Assembly (NCBI GenBank): GCA_004380135.1
Contig: QXCR01000090.1
Location: forward strand, 56,587-120,586
Reading direction: 5' to 3'
Source of the DNA: Stemphylium vesicarium
Taxonomy: Eukaryota; Ascomycota; Dothideomycetes; Pleosporales; Pleosporaceae
Length of the DNA: 64,000 nt
The notes beneath the pieces are model-generated. The model saw only the letters and a program-made list of their open reading frames with translations. It was not told where the DNA came from and searched no databases. Position 1 is the first letter of the stretch. Each line of letters begins with the position of its first letter. Position numbers and translations under genes: made by a program. Shown piece after piece: positions 1 through 11,383 of this stretch.

Positions 1-2
1 TT

Positions 3-464
3 GCGAAATCTATCCAGCTCAATAGCACTACGCCATTCCCCCGCGGCACAGTTTCCACAGGCAACACCTCGGCTGAGACTACGTATCCAGCCATTGACGG
101 CCGCGTGTGGTTCTACCCCGAGCCCGATGCGAAGAACGGGTGGGACTCGCCTGTCGGCAATGGCACGGGTGAGGTATGGTTTGAAATCGACTTTGGCGCG
201 GAGGTTGCAAGTAGTAGTGCTGAGTTGGCCTTTTTCGCGGATGAAGAGCAGGGGTATGCTGCGCCGACGGCGTATAGGATTCAGGTGCCCGGTGATGCAG
301 AGGGTGCGACGTGGGGTGATGCGCCGGAGGCGACGTATCAGAGTGTTGTCGCGAATGGGATTACGGATGTGAGTTGGACGGAGGTAAGGAGTCAGAAGGT
401 GAGGGTTGTTTTTACACCGACGACTGCGGCTAAGGTTAGGCTTGTGGAGTTTAAGATCTTTTAG
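3..464 (+). CDS. C-terminal fragment of a secreted protein with a galactose-binding-like (F5/8C-type) domain
   Basis: The frame is open from the first bases of the window to a TAG at 462-464, so only the last ~153 codons of a longer gene are present. The segment has the jelly-roll features of a discoidin/galactose-binding-like module: an aromatic-rich start (VWFYPEP), a 'WFEIDFG' strand, a 'AFFADEE' strand, 'PTAYRIQVPG' and the closing 'VRLVEFKIF' strand. In fungi such a module often ends six-hairpin or GH127-like glycoside hydrolases, where it binds carbohydrate outside the cell. The catalytic part lies outside the window, so the enzyme class is inferred. No splice site is needed within this segment. 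Confidence 0.7.
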   Translation, partial: AKSIQLNSTTPFPRGTVSTGNTSAETTYPAIDGRVWFYPEPDAKNGWDSPVGNGTGEVWFEIDFGAEVASSSAELAFFADEEQGYAAPTAYRIQVPGDAEGATWGDAPEATYQSVVANGITDVSWTEVRSQKVRVVFTPTTAAKVRLVEFKIF

Positions 465-876
465 CCTCTCTGCTAGCGGTGGTACTGTTGGGCCAAGTGG
501 GTAGTAGGAATGTAGGAATGTAGGGATGTAATGGATCTAACTGTAGAGGGATCATAATATTTATGGACGTTACTATCTAGCTATGTACTAAACCAAGTGG
601 TGGGTATGAAAACTGTTGCTATCGAACAACCCGCTCGTGTCATAAACATGGTGTGCGGCAAGTTGGGAAAGAGATCAACATCTCTCTTGTCTTTTGAGAC
701 ATATCCCCGGTCGTAATGGTTAAGTGTACCACCCTTCTCTTGTAGCACCTCCGAAACATGTAAGAGAAAAAAGAACCCCAACGCCTTGCAATGCATAAAC
801 TTGGCATAATGGGAGGCAGCGTACTAGCATACCCATTTCAGCCCTGCCCACCTTCTACCTAGCAAAGAACCCCCCC
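465..876. other. Intergenic, convergent 3' ends
   Basis: This is the shared 3' flank between the fragment to the left and the minus-strand RTA1-like gene. The only ORF of any length (581-796, minus) has no recognisable content. No repeat or RNA gene seen. Confidence 0.5.
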
Positions 877-1880
877 TTATGCTCGGACGGCAAACTCGAC
901 GTCGGTCTTGCGGCGGGGCTTAATGTTGGGGTCGTACCACCAGATGCAAACAGTAAGCGTAATCGCCATGAGCAAGAAATCGTAGACGTAAATGGGCCAC
1001 TCGTGAGAAAGCAGGTAACCATCCTACAATACTATGTTAGCCCGACTCTAAACCTCGATCGAGAGTATAAAACATACCTTGCCCATGGCATACTCAACAA
1101 CCCTAAGAAGGTTACGAAGGGTAATGCAAACACTAGCCGCGTACAAGAACCAGATGAGCTTGGTCCATGGAAGCTCTGCGCAAGCGGCAGTGGGGCGAGC
1201 GAGCAGGCGTCGGTGCCAGATGCTAGCGACGACACAGAAGAAGCCGAAGATGAGGATTTGAAGAATGAGACCGCCGAGGATAACGTTCTCGCCCATGTCG
1301 AAGCCGTCAGCGTCGTCGGCGGAAACAAGGATACCGGCACCGCCAGCTTGGATAAAGCTAAAATATGCACGTTAGTATATCGTGCGTCGCGGAGCGGGTG
1401 GTTCTGAGGTCCAACTTACAAGCACAGGATGTCGCCGCCAACGAAGATCTTGGTGAGCCAGTTTACCCTTATGATAGAGTATTCCACAGAGTCGGTGCGG
1501 CGAACGAGACGGCCGAGGATCATGTAGATCGATGCCGCGAAGAGGATGGGTGCGAGTAGGATGAGGGTAGATTGGATGATGTAGGGTGTTGTGGACTCGG
1601 TGTCGTTGTGAGCTGCAGCGCGCGCAGAGTAGCCTATGCCTTCAAACTGTGAAAGAGATGTTAGTATATCGCGGGGAATAGGAGGGGCTCGGGAACGTAC
1701 CAATGCACCAATAACGAAGGGTATGCAGAACCATGTCTTGTTCTTCACAAGTCGCCATACGTGGATGAACAAGAGGATGAACATGACGATAGCTGCGATG
1801 GCTCCCGCGGCGATGGTGGGTGTGTACGGCCAGAGTACATACTCTGGGACCGCCGAGGAATCGTCTGCCGTCGACGACAT
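877..1880 (-). CDS. RTA1-like seven-transmembrane protein (lipid-translocating exporter family)
   Basis: Four exons: 1880-1701, 1646-1420, 1357-1078 and 1023-877, encoding 277 aa. Introns are 54, 62 and 54 bp, all GT-AG, and every junction is in phase. Family hallmarks are 'VGGDILCFFIQAGGAG' across the exon 2/3 join, 'DGFDMGENVILGGL' and the C-terminal 'HEWPIYVYDFLLM', followed by a basic cytosolic tail. About seven hydrophobic segments are visible, the first at residues ~20-40. RTA1/Rsb1-type proteins sit in the plasma membrane and are linked to resistance to amphiphilic toxins and to release of sphingoid bases; the substrate here is unknown. The first intron is a multiple of three without a stop, so an unspliced read-through would stay open. 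Confidence 0.93.
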
Positions 1881-2872
1881 CTTGAGATGGAGGTTGTGCG
1901 GTGGGTCGGTGGGTCGGTGGAGGCCTTTCTATCTCTGAAATCGAAGGAAAGAACCCTGGGATACAAGCCAGAGGTATCGTCGGTGTCTTCGACGTTAAAC
2001 TCAAAGGTTAGAAGTGGTGGGAAGGCTGGGGTTGTTTGGTGGAGAAGTCTATGGTGAGGGGCCTTATGTATAAGGGTCCTGGCAGATATCAGTGGAGCTC
2101 AACTCGCTTGGCGTATCCCGTATATGCATATATAAATCCGTATGCGAATTGCCCGAGCAACATAGCGACTGTGTTGAGATGTGTAACCGTCGTGTAGGGA
2201 GAGGGATTGGAGTCTGTGCATACGACTAGCGTCTTCTGATACGAACCTCCAATCGCATTGCTCCTGGGATACTCGGATCCACTTTTCTTTGGCTGTGGCG
2301 CGAACACCTCCCAGTAGCTTTTACGCGTAAAGGGAGGTAACGCGTACGAAATGATGAAGGGTCTTCGGTATCGCTTCCAGGATACGCGGCTACAGTTTTT
2401 CTTTCTCATCAGGATAAATAAAGTGCTTATTCCGCACGTTTGTTCGCCGTTATGCGAACGCATGTTGCGAACTTGAGCAGAGAATTTGTTCGCGCGGATA
2501 GGATCGTACAAGGGACAATGATCTGCCTTGTAAGTTAATGTGTGGATCGTGCCGTGCCGACCATGTTCTTACTTAAAGTTCCAGTGTCGAGAATTCCGTC
2601 AATGGCAGCATTTCTCGCAAGCACCACCAAAAACGGGTTGGCCTCAGGAACAAACACTGGCGTATCGGGATGACGCCTTGGCTTATCGCAACAGCCACAC
2701 GCATACCAACAGTTACAGTATGCTATTGGTGTTTCCGAATTGGGCATCAGGCCCCGACGCTGAACAGTCGCTCCCGCCGCTCGACGGTCGTTTCCAAGGA
2801 GCAGTCTGAAGATGTCTTACGGCGCGTTCAAACAACAGTTGATGATTTCGAAGGTACCAGTTCAATAATGGC
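1881..2872. other. Intergenic, no supported gene
   Basis: This is the upstream region of the RTA1-like gene and the 3' flank of the Zn2Cys6 gene. A 140-codon minus ORF (2089-2511) begins with TTG, has no ATG and no recognisable content. No repeat or RNA gene seen. Confidence 0.5.
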
Positions 2873-4308
2873 TTAGGTCGTATGTCCCGAGTATGGCGTC
2901 GGAGGGACAGTGGTACCTAATATCTGCTCCTTGGGCCACTGCAACCAAGATTTCCACTCGCTAGGGACCAGGTGATCTGCAACTCTGATGATCTGCTCGG
3001 CAACTCCTTCCATATACCAATAGTGCTCTGCCGCTCTATTCATCATGACAGCAAAATGGGCAAAGATGATGAGGGATCCGGGCTGTTTCTCCGACAGAAG
3101 CTCAATGTAGCGGTCGGAAACGAGATGTATCCATATTTTCAGCAGCGCATCTGAAGGCGGCTTGGGAGACTCTGCGGCGACTTGGAAGACTAATTCGAGA
3201 AGATGGCAGGCATATCCATATGCGTCGACGATATCAGGAGGGTATACGTGATGGACAACCTCTGAGAATTTGCGAAGCTGAACAAGCTCAGTGTCGGTTG
3301 GTTGCTCTTTCGTCTGCCAATGGACGTCTTTGACATCGTCAGGAATCATGCGGCCCAGTTCACTCTCTTTCATCTGTGCGTAGAAGCCTGCTACCATCGG
3401 TCGCATGCCCCGGGTCAGGACGAGGTTGGAGATGACGCTATCGAATGCATGGTCGAGGTCATTACTAGCTGCAATCGAAGTAATACACGCGTGTGGGAAC
3501 AACATGCCAGTGAAAAGTAGGACCGGTTTGAAATTCTCCTCGTCGATGTTACGCACTGTGGTCTGGAAGCCGTTGAGGGCTGCTTCGCGGTAGATCTCAG
3601 ATTGATACAAGTATTCCTGTGCCTCGTCGGGGCCTACAAGTCGACTTTTGTGCAATGCACTGAGAGAAAGAGCTGCCTGGAGAAGGTAGGGATTTTCGAA
3701 TGAGAGCTCTACCAAGGTAGTTTTGAATACATCCTCGGCGTCAGTGTGCGCAGCAAGTGTTTTGGCAGTGGACGTCATGTAGTGACTATACAATATTGTC
3801 AGATCAACGCTTTGCATTTCTCAAGTATTTCGGAAGCGACCAAAGCACTAGAGCCCTGTATGGTGATCATAGCAGCGCAAGTTCCTATGTAGTCACAAGA
3901 ACATGACGGATTTACTTACTGAAGTAGTCGCAGTTGCGGTATGTTTAGAGCCAGGTCGTTCCCGATAGATGCTCCATTGATAGGGGTCACTGCAAATTCC
4001 GGTAATGGTTGCTGTTCAAAGAAGCTTCCAGTGCCATCAGCAGAGGATGGTGTGAATGCTGGCGTTGCAACAGGCAAAGGCGAAGCGTGTGAAGCCTCGC
4101 GACTTGTTGAGGGCCGATATTCGCAAGGTGTTCCTTGCTTTACGCAGTTTGCGCAATCCGGCTTCTGTTCATCGCACTTGGAAGTTGTCAGCCTTACGTA
4201 GTGCTTAATCGCCCCGATGGGTAGACGCACCTTTACATGGCGACCTTTGCAAGGCAGGCAGCCATTCCTCGACTTCTTGTGGGGCTTGCGAGTCTTAGCT
4301 CTGTTCAT
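2873..4308 (-). CDS. Zn2Cys6 transcription factor, UPC2-like
   Basis: Exons 4308-4231, 4176-3920 and 3785-2873 give 415 aa. Intron 1 (54 bp, GTGCGT donor) falls inside the zinc cluster; splicing places Cys17, 20, 27, 34, 37 and 44 at the exact C-x2-C-x6-C-x6-C-x2-C-x6-C spacing, while the unspliced frame breaks the cluster. Intron 2 (134 bp) joins 'LRLLH' to 'HYMTSTAKTL', the start of the fungal-specific regulatory domain also found in sterol-uptake regulators; 'LLQAALSLSALH' is its typical helix. A Ser/Pro-rich linker covers residues ~48-90. The protein should be a nuclear DNA-binding regulator, but its target is unknown; the adjacent flavoprotein and RTA1 genes on the same strand are candidates. 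The second acceptor was chosen by phase and conservation. Confidence 0.9.
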
Positions 4309-4740
4309 ATTGCCTTACTGCTGCGATCATTATCGGGAATATGACTTGATGGACGCGATGGCGGATTGGACAACCAAAAGCTTATGACGCGAAATCGACC
4401 GGCTGGTGGCGGTGTCGCTCATCCGGCGCTAACACATGGTCAGTGCACCCGAGTACCCGGTACATGTGCTACAGACGTCTGAAACACTGTAGATTGTGGC
4501 TAGTATGTGGATTTGTAGTTTCCAACTTAGGAGAGGCTTGCGGGCTTTTAGATGGGCAGCAAATGAGGTTGCAATAAATGTGTAAAAAGCTCAGAACCAG
4601 CCTTACAGGTCTTTCATCTTATGCACAGATACATCTAAAGGCTATTAGGATGTGTCGAAACGTATGATTGAGAATACATGGGTATGCAGTACAGCCAAAA
4701 ACGCCAATTCCAGATCAAGTGCAGACAGCTTCTCGATAGC
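4309..4740. other. Intergenic, promoter side of the Zn2Cys6 gene
   Basis: This interval separates two minus-strand genes. No ORF with coding character and no clear motif beyond a CCGG-rich patch near 4400-4430. Confidence 0.45.
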
Positions 4741-6470
4741 TCATTGCCTTCCAGGCCCTAGTCCGCCCGCCCACCATCCCGAATCAACCCAATACATATT
4801 TTCCGCATGCGCTGTCTCTACAGCACGAACCAGCTTCCGTCGGTCAAGGTGCAAATCTGCATGTCCATTTGTTAGCTCGCCGGGCGTCCGCTGCCCGGTA
4901 TGCGGTCTCCGTGGACTGGGGCTGGCCTCCGAGACGGCAACCTCGGTATCTGAGGTGGACACAGGCGAGACCGACCGGGAAGTCGATGAAGTCGGCGAAT
5001 TCATGTTGTCGTGCGGGTAGACGCTTGGTAGGACTTCGAGAATGCGGCCAGCTGCAAAGACACAACCACCTACTGCGTGTCTGATGAGTGAGTCACCTGT
5101 GAGGCTTCCCGTAATGAAAACGTTCGTAGCAACTTCGAGTGAAGTGACCTCTGCCTTTGCACGAAGCGTGCGACCTGAAACGAGATGATCTGACGGAGAA
5201 TCCATAGTCACATGATCAGGTGCACTCAGAATCTCAGATTGCAACCCGGGAGAGAGGAAGTTGAGTGTGCCGCGTCTGCCTACAACGTATGCCAGACCAC
5301 CGACTTCACGCGTAGTAGGATCTCCTGAAGCCAGCCGCAGCTCTACTTTGGCTTTGTCTCCTGATCTGGATACTTGGACAACTTCTGCGCTAGGAAGACC
5401 TTCGTAAAGGGTCCAGTCTCGCTGTTGGAACGCGCCTGACTTTCTTCTTGTTGCGGCTGGCTTTCCAGTCTTGTTTCTTCTTGACGATGCAATTGCCGCG
5501 AGTTTCATCTGGCGATACACAGTCGCATACTCAGGGTAAGCAGTATGGTGGCAGCCCCGCAGCGGAGAAGGTCGCTTCTCGGGATCCCATTGATATACGT
5601 GTATGATTCTGCGTGTCGGAGGCGCAGAGATTATGACATCAGCCGCGGAGAAGCCAGATCCAATAACGAGTAACGGAGCTTCTGGTGAATCGAGTTGCGC
5701 GACAGGTGCGAGTGGGGGAGGGGGTGGGATGTTCACTGTGAAGATGCCAGATGCCAGAACAAGGTGCTTGCATCGTATCCCGAGACTGCCGATTAAGAAG
5801 CCTTTGGAGATGCGATATACGTCTTCAACCTTGAGCCCTGTACGTACGGAATCGGATATTCCCACAGCTTCTGGATACGCCCTGAGGTACTCGGCGACCT
5901 CAATCCTCGACGGACGTACGAATTCAGTCTCGTCCTGCTTTCCGACCCTGGCTAAATGATCTGCGTACGAATAGCCTGGGAGACTAAGCTGTTCGGCATA
6001 GCTTAGGGTACCAATGTCGGCGCTCGCAGAGACGGGATTCTCGGCCCATTGTCCGCCTGCGTGTGCTGTCTCTCCTATGGCAAGATGCGGAATGGCCTTT
6101 TCAGGCTCGTATCGCCATTCAATACAGGACTTGGGGTTCAGCTCGGTATCGGCGTTTGGGCGGATCAGGGTATCAAGAAGCGTATTGACGGGTAGCGCCT
6201 GGGTCGAGTAGCGGAGGGAGGACAGGAAATGCGCGTAGAGATCGGGGGTCAGGTGGAGAAGATTGGGCGCATTCTGGAGTTTCGCGTCGAGGATCGTGTC
6301 ATGATGACCGCCGATGTAGTAGGGAATATGGCCGTGCAGTATGTAGGAGAGAATCAGGGCAGATGGGCCATTGCCTGGATTTGTAATTAGCGCCTTCCTC
6401 GGAAGTGCGACTCGCTCGGGCGCATACCTATAATCACCGTGTCGACGCATTTCGGAAGCGAACGAGCCAT
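4741..6470 (-). CDS. OSGIN-like FAD/NAD(P)-binding flavoprotein (monooxygenase-like)
   Basis: Two exons, 6470-6428 and 6374-4741, give 558 aa. The long frame seems to begin at 6450 (MRRHGDYRY...), but that part is intronic. A 43-nt first exon in another frame encodes MARSLPKCVDTVII, and splicing over a 53-bp GTATGC...CCAG intron rebuilds 'TVIIGNGPSALILSY', an N-terminal FAD-binding GxGxxx motif. A second dinucleotide motif, 'LLVIGSGFSAADVII', lies near residue 260, and 'VFITGSLTGDSLIRHAVGG' closes the FAD domain. The pattern matches the oxidative-stress-induced growth inhibitor (OSGIN) family and its fungal relatives. The C-terminal ~100 residues are Ser/Pro-rich and end in 'WVDSGWWAGGLGPG'. 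The substrate is unknown. It lies just upstream of the UPC2-like gene on the same strand. Confidence 0.87.
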
Positions 6471-7140
6471 GGACTATTGTAGCAGTATGCCATGAGGAAA
6501 ACAGAGGGTCGAGTAAGGGTCAAGGGAGGTGGGCGGCAGGGGGGGAGGGCAGGGCAATAGTGCATGTCTTCAACATGACGGCTTCTTTAAATCTTTCGGC
6601 GCTAGACGCGGTCCCTGTTCCGCCGCAGTGGGGTGTGTGTCGGGTTTTGCCTTCCAGATTGGAGGGGTTGTTTGCGAGGTATCCCGGCTGGTCGCGCTGA
6701 CGGGGCTAATTGACGTGCGATGTGCCGTGTTGACGTTGGTCGATTCAGGCGCGGTGCGGATTGCGTGATCGCTGCAGCGCAGAAACGCGTGAGGTACACG
6801 AGGTGCTTAGGAATCCGTGGGGTGGCATGCCGTCACAGCCTTGCGCGCTTGCGAAATGCGGGGCAGGCAGAGCAGAAGAAAAGGACAATTTCATTAAATA
6901 CTGCATCAAGGCGAAAAATAATACCCAAAAGAAGAAGTTAACTATGGTATCTCTTCCAAACAATCGCGCTTCGAACCATGCCATCAATTGTGCGCTCCCC
7001 AGAGTCCGCCCACCACGGTAAATCATGTGCGCCTTGCGATTTCAAAGCAACGGGGATAACCGTCGGCCCAACCCCACATCATCACGTCAGCAGCCGGTCC
7101 GCTTCACTATCCCCCATTACTACTACCATAGCAGAAAGCG
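6471..7140. other. Intergenic, promoter of the OSGIN-like gene and 3' flank of the GAT gene
   Basis: Several short overlapping ORFs occur on both strands (6529-7026), but none has conserved content or a splice partner. No RNA gene or repeat seen. Confidence 0.45.
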
Positions 7141-8782
7141 CTAGTATCTGTACGTGACCGTGTTACGCTCTGCAATCGGCGATACGTCATGACCCTGCTG
7201 CTGCGGCACGCTGAGGTCGGGCGTTTGCGGGCGTTCGACGCGTGGGCGCATATGCTCATCCTCTTCAGCAATGGGCGGTTGCGCGCCATGCATGGTTAGA
7301 TTGTTTGCAGAGCTCTCTTGTCGGCCAAGATAGGATGGGGTCGAGTGGTAGCCGGGGTGGTAAGTGTCGGGCGAGCCGCCGTAATCGCTGGTTGTTCGAG
7401 GGTTTGGATGCGATGCAGGCGGCGTGTATGTTGATGTGTAGTGGTCGGCAAACGGGTTCTCTTCCTGCTCATTCGGCTGTGGCCTACTCGGTGCCGCTTG
7501 CAACGAGGGTGGAAGCGAAGGTTCAGCGCTCCCATAGTTACCAGGGGGCGAGGTAAGCGGTGAGGTAGGCTGCGTCGTCGCGGCATTTACAGGTGGGATG
7601 GCAGGTGCGTCGTTATGCGGTGGCATGTATGATTGTGGAGGCGCGCCAGCTGGAGCGTTGCTGTTCGGAATGGGCGGAGAAGGAGAGGCACCCATAAAGC
7701 GGCGGGACTGAAGCATTGCGCGCTGGTGCTTGGAAGCAGCAAGAGAGAGTTGTTCGTTCGTTTCGATGAGCGTAAGCATGGTGTCGTCGTCGGGCGCGGG
7801 GTTGTCGCAGGCAATATAGCCGTGTATGCTCCGCTGAGCAGCCGTACAGCGCTCCGCAAACTCCTTTACCAGTTCGTTGCCTAGGAGCTCGTTCGCTGGG
7901 GTCGACTGTACAAGCTGGAGGAGGAGCTTTGCTGAAGTGCGTGCTTCTTCGATGCGACCGGCCAACTCGATCGGAGGCGGGAGAGACCTGGAATTGGATC
8001 TGTGGCTTCCCGAGCTGAAGCCGCCCTGTATGTTCTGAGATACTGACCATCCTGGAGCGTTGAGCTTTCGGGGACCAAGCTGTTTCGCAGCATTCGCCAT
8101 GAGGGTCTTTTCCTTTCTATACATGGCGAACAGTGTGTTCAGGTTGGTGTCGTAGCCCTTCTCCCTCTCCATTGAGTCCAAGGTCTCCTTTATAATCTGC
8201 CCGACGCTGGGGTCTTGTCCATTGCGCAGCAAGTGCTTCACCGTATCGGCGAAAGGCTTGTCGAGGTTCTTGGTAAAGGATGGTCCCGGATTGTCGGCCA
8301 GTATTCTAATGAGCATAATCGCATTGTACTGGACATGGGGGCGGTTGTAGTTTTCTTTGGAAAGAAATGTGCGAATCTGTCTCGCTGCGGCGGATGCAGC
8401 GCCTGGGCTGGCGACGGCGGACTCGACAATGGTCGGGAGATGGAGCACTTCTTCACCCTTTGTATTCGAGGACGGTCAGTGGAAACTGCTGCAAACATGA
8501 CAATTGGGTGTCAATAAAATGGACATACCGAGTTGGCGGCGCCAGACTCGCAAAAGGACCTCTGTTCGTGGTTAGCTACGGTGACGGGTGCGCGCGTGAC
8601 ATGAGGCGGCCTACCACTCCTCTGGCAGCATTTGCCTCTGGCGTGTCGGCGTTGGGGTCAACATGAACATCCTGTGCTGATTGCGCTGTCAGTGTTAACG
8701 TGGAAGGACGAGTATCGACGCGGGACTAACACGATCGTTTGCGCATCAAGCTGCCGAAATTCAGGCGCTTCTTGAGCTCCAT
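7141..8782 (-). CDS. VHS/GAT-domain membrane-trafficking adaptor
   Basis: Four exons, 8782-8731, 8676-8615, 8561-8529 and 8457-7141, give 487 aa. The three small 5' exons were placed by phase: MELKKRLNFGSLMRKRS, then 'SQDVHVDPNADTPEANAARGV', then 'RSFCESGAANS', then 'GEEVLHLPTIV'. Residues ~30-160 form a VHS-like helical solenoid ('QYNAIMLIRILADNPG'). Residues ~200-300 form a GAT-type three-helix bundle ('ELAGRIEEARTSAKLLLQ'; 'TMLTLIETNEQLSLA'), which in GGA/TOM1/Lsb5 proteins binds ubiquitin or Arf at endosomes. The tail is Pro/Ser-rich and disordered and has an 'NPFADH' EH-domain-binding motif. It probably sorts ubiquitinated cargo. The first intron uses GTTAGT and TCAG; that junction is the least certain. 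Confidence 0.88.
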
Positions 8783-10153
8783 CCTTGCGGTAACTAGCGG
8801 GGCTGTTCCGCCGTGTCGAGATGGTCGCAAGAGGCCGTGTGTACAGAGCGCAGGATGGCAGAACAAAGTCGCCTGGAAGCCAGACTGTTGAGAGCTCGCG
8901 CAATAGGCGTGTCAGGGGACAAATGGTGGTTCTGCCGGTAAGAGTTGAGGCCTCCAGCACTCAATCCTGCTCCGCGCGGAGCGGACGTTACCTAGGTAGG
9001 GCTCAAGCTGCGCTGCGCCTCTTAGTCGCCAAGCCATAGCCTACGCAGACAACCGTCGACGGGCGACGTCAATAGCCGCGTATAACGTGTGGCGACAGTC
9101 GATTCTTCGCTGTGCTGCATATCCGTCTTGTTCCCACACCTCGTCCCAAACTACGCGTCCTACAAGACTGTCGGTATGCCAAGAAATACCGTCGGCCTCC
9201 GCGTGCACGCCCATGGTCCGATAGTATGCTTTTGCAGGACCCTGTCCAACTTCCACCCTCCAGCCCTCGACTTGCCAAGTCACAGAATTTCCAAGGGTCG
9301 CGATACGTGACCTGGACTCTGTACGCATGTGTCACGGTATGCTTTGTTTCCGATGCAGACGGTTGCCTGGCCATGGGAGGCAAAAACTGGTCGATCCACA
9401 TAGAAGACATCACCATAAAGTACACACGACTGTGCTGAGCGCTGTGCGAAGAGCGGGCCATTTACATACTGCTAGAGACGGCCCTGGGGAAGAACAGGTA
9501 GTGCATGGCGCTAGACGTACACGTGTGCCTACTAGCAATCACAGGAGTGTCGGCGGAGCAACATCAGAATACCATACTACGTAGCAATCGGAGACTGCCA
9601 TGACAAGTCACACGCCGATACTACTGCCACAGCTGGGAGTGGCTACCCATCTATGGATCCAAGGTAGTCCGACTGTTCTTGCGTCACTCTGATTGTTCCA
9701 TCATGTCGCGAAACCCTGACCTTGGAAACTCATGAGCCGCCTGTGAACTACCGTACTCGAAGCTCACATTTGCGGCGCCTTGCAAGACGCTTGAGTAACA
9801 TGGCTGATCCCCCGCCATGGCCAAATTCACATCGAAAAGTGGTTTTGCCTAGGTGCGGGCGATGCGGACGATGTGGCGACAGGGTGCAGGGGTCTCCGCT
9901 TCCTCGGCAAGCGATCATTCCTACAGGATGCCGCAGCCATGGCTTGGCTTCACGTCATTCTTCATGCGCACTCGCTCCATTCGCGAGACATTCCTCGACA
10001 GCCACTCACAAAGCCCAGGTCAAGTGCCAGGCACGAACTATATGACCTAAACCATGGCCCTCGCCCCCCTTCGTCCCGTGCAACTCCTCCCCCTCCTGAC
10101 CTTGCAACCACCATAGGCACCAGTGTCTTTGTCTAACTTCATCACCCTACAAA
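8783..10153. other. Intergenic between divergent genes
   Basis: About 1.4 kb between divergently transcribed genes, so both promoters lie here. ORFs at 9041-9461 and 9722-10136 overlap in several frames and carry no recognisable domain. A palindrome TACCTAGGTA lies at 8989-8998. The bases before 10154 are C/T-rich, as in fungal core promoters. Confidence 0.5.
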
Positions 10154-11383
10154 ATGGCGCCTGAATCCGCAGCTGCAATGGCAGGCCGCGCCCGAATGCG
10201 TACTGAAGAAACCGAACAAGACCGCATAACCAGAGAAAATTCGGATTTCGCTACTTTCGAAGCAGACATGCCTAAACTCGCCAACCGATTCAGCTTCTCG
10301 CTCAAGGACAACCTCTCCTCTTACCTTGGCCGCAAGAACCCCTTTTTCAACAACGTCAATCCCGAAACCGACTATGTCTGGATCTTAGACCAGACAGCCT
10401 ACCAAAACCGTCTGGGGAGGTGGAAGGGAGAATTTGTCGCCTGCTACTTTGTCAAAAACAGCGGCAAGGATCTCTCCAAGATTGTCGCTTGGGTCAGCGA
10501 GAAAATCGGTCTCGCAGACGATGAGCAAGCCAGACAAACTGTCGCAACGAGGCTACAACCCTTTGCTGACCAAATTCTCCCAGCGCACGCTGTCCAGATT
10601 GATCTGCTAGGCTTGAACGCCAGACTGGGCCCAAGCGGGCGCGACGGCATCAGCGTTGATGAATTGGCGATTCCTGGCAGCGACTACAAAGACGGCCAGG
10701 TTTCCAGCTTCAACGCTGTCAACGCCGATGCAAGCCCCTTCAATATCACTTTTGCGAAACCCAAGGGCTGGGCTGTCCTCTCCGACGTCGACGACACCAT
10801 CAAGAAGACTCTTACATCGTCGCCCGTCGGCATCTTGACCACTACGTTCGCAGAGGAGCCGGAGCCCATCAAGGGAATGCCAGAGCTATACAAGCACATT
10901 GTACAGAAGCTCGACAACCCACCCTTCTGGTACCTCAGCGCCTCACCGTACAACCTCTATCCTTTCCTGCGCAAGTTTCGCGAGCAGTATTACCCCAACG
11001 GTACGCTGATATTGCGCGATGCCAGCTGGATGAACCTTGCCGGCTTCCTCGCAAACTTGACCCAAGGAACCGAGGCCTACAAGGTCGATCGTATTGAGAA
11101 GCTCCACGGATGGTTTCCTAAGCGCAAATTCATCCTCATTGGCGACTCCACGCAAACAGACCCTGAATCCTACGGCGAGGCTTACCGCAAGTTCGGCAGC
11201 AAGTGGATTGGCGCCATTTACATTCGAAAGGTGACTGGTGTCTCGGAGATGGATGAGAGCAAGAAGAACGACCCGGAGCGATTCGAGAAGGCCTTCAAGG
11301 GTGTGCCAAAGGATGCGTGGTACATCTTCCAGGACGCACAAGAGTTGTACGCAAAGATTGATGCTTTGCCTGATATCAGCTAA
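10154..11383 (+). CDS. App1-type phosphatidate phosphatase (DUF2183, HAD-like)
   Basis: Intronless, 409 aa. The HAD-type motif 'SDVDDTI' (catalytic Asp ~211 and ~213) starts the conserved App1 catalytic domain. It is followed by 'PPFWYLSASPYNLYPFLRKF' (the Ser motif), 'LHGWFPKRKFILIGDSTQTD' (the Lys and GDS-Q-D motif) and 'WIGAIYIRKVTG', in the family order. The N-terminal half ('NRLGRWKGEFVACYF') matches the App1 N-terminal domain. Yeast App1 is a Mg2+-dependent phosphatidate phosphatase at cortical actin patches and links lipid turnover to endocytosis; the same role is inferred. The ATG at 10154 has an A at -3; a second in-frame ATG follows 24 nt later. Confidence 0.93.
   Translation: MAPESAAAMAGRARMRTEETEQDRITRENSDFATFEADMPKLANRFSFSLKDNLSSYLGRKNPFFNNVNPETDYVWILDQTAYQNRLGRWKGEFVACYFVKNSGKDLSKIVAWVSEKIGLADDEQARQTVATRLQPFADQILPAHAVQIDLLGLNARLGPSGRDGISVDELAIPGSDYKDGQVSSFNAVNADASPFNITFAKPKGWAVLSDVDDTIKKTLTSSPVGILTTTFAEEPEPIKGMPELYKHIVQKLDNPPFWYLSASPYNLYPFLRKFREQYYPNGTLILRDASWMNLAGFLANLTQGTEAYKVDRIEKLHGWFPKRKFILIGDSTQTDPESYGEAYRKFGSKWIGAIYIRKVTGVSEMDESKKNDPERFEKAFKGVPKDAWYIFQDAQELYAKIDALPDIS

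Noticed and set aside
2089..2511. 140-codon minus-strand ORF
   Set aside because: Begins with TTG, contains no ATG start, no domain, signal peptide or splice partner.
877..8782. Secondary-metabolite gene cluster
   Set aside because: There is a regulator, an exporter-like gene and a flavoprotein, but no polyketide, peptide or terpene synthase.
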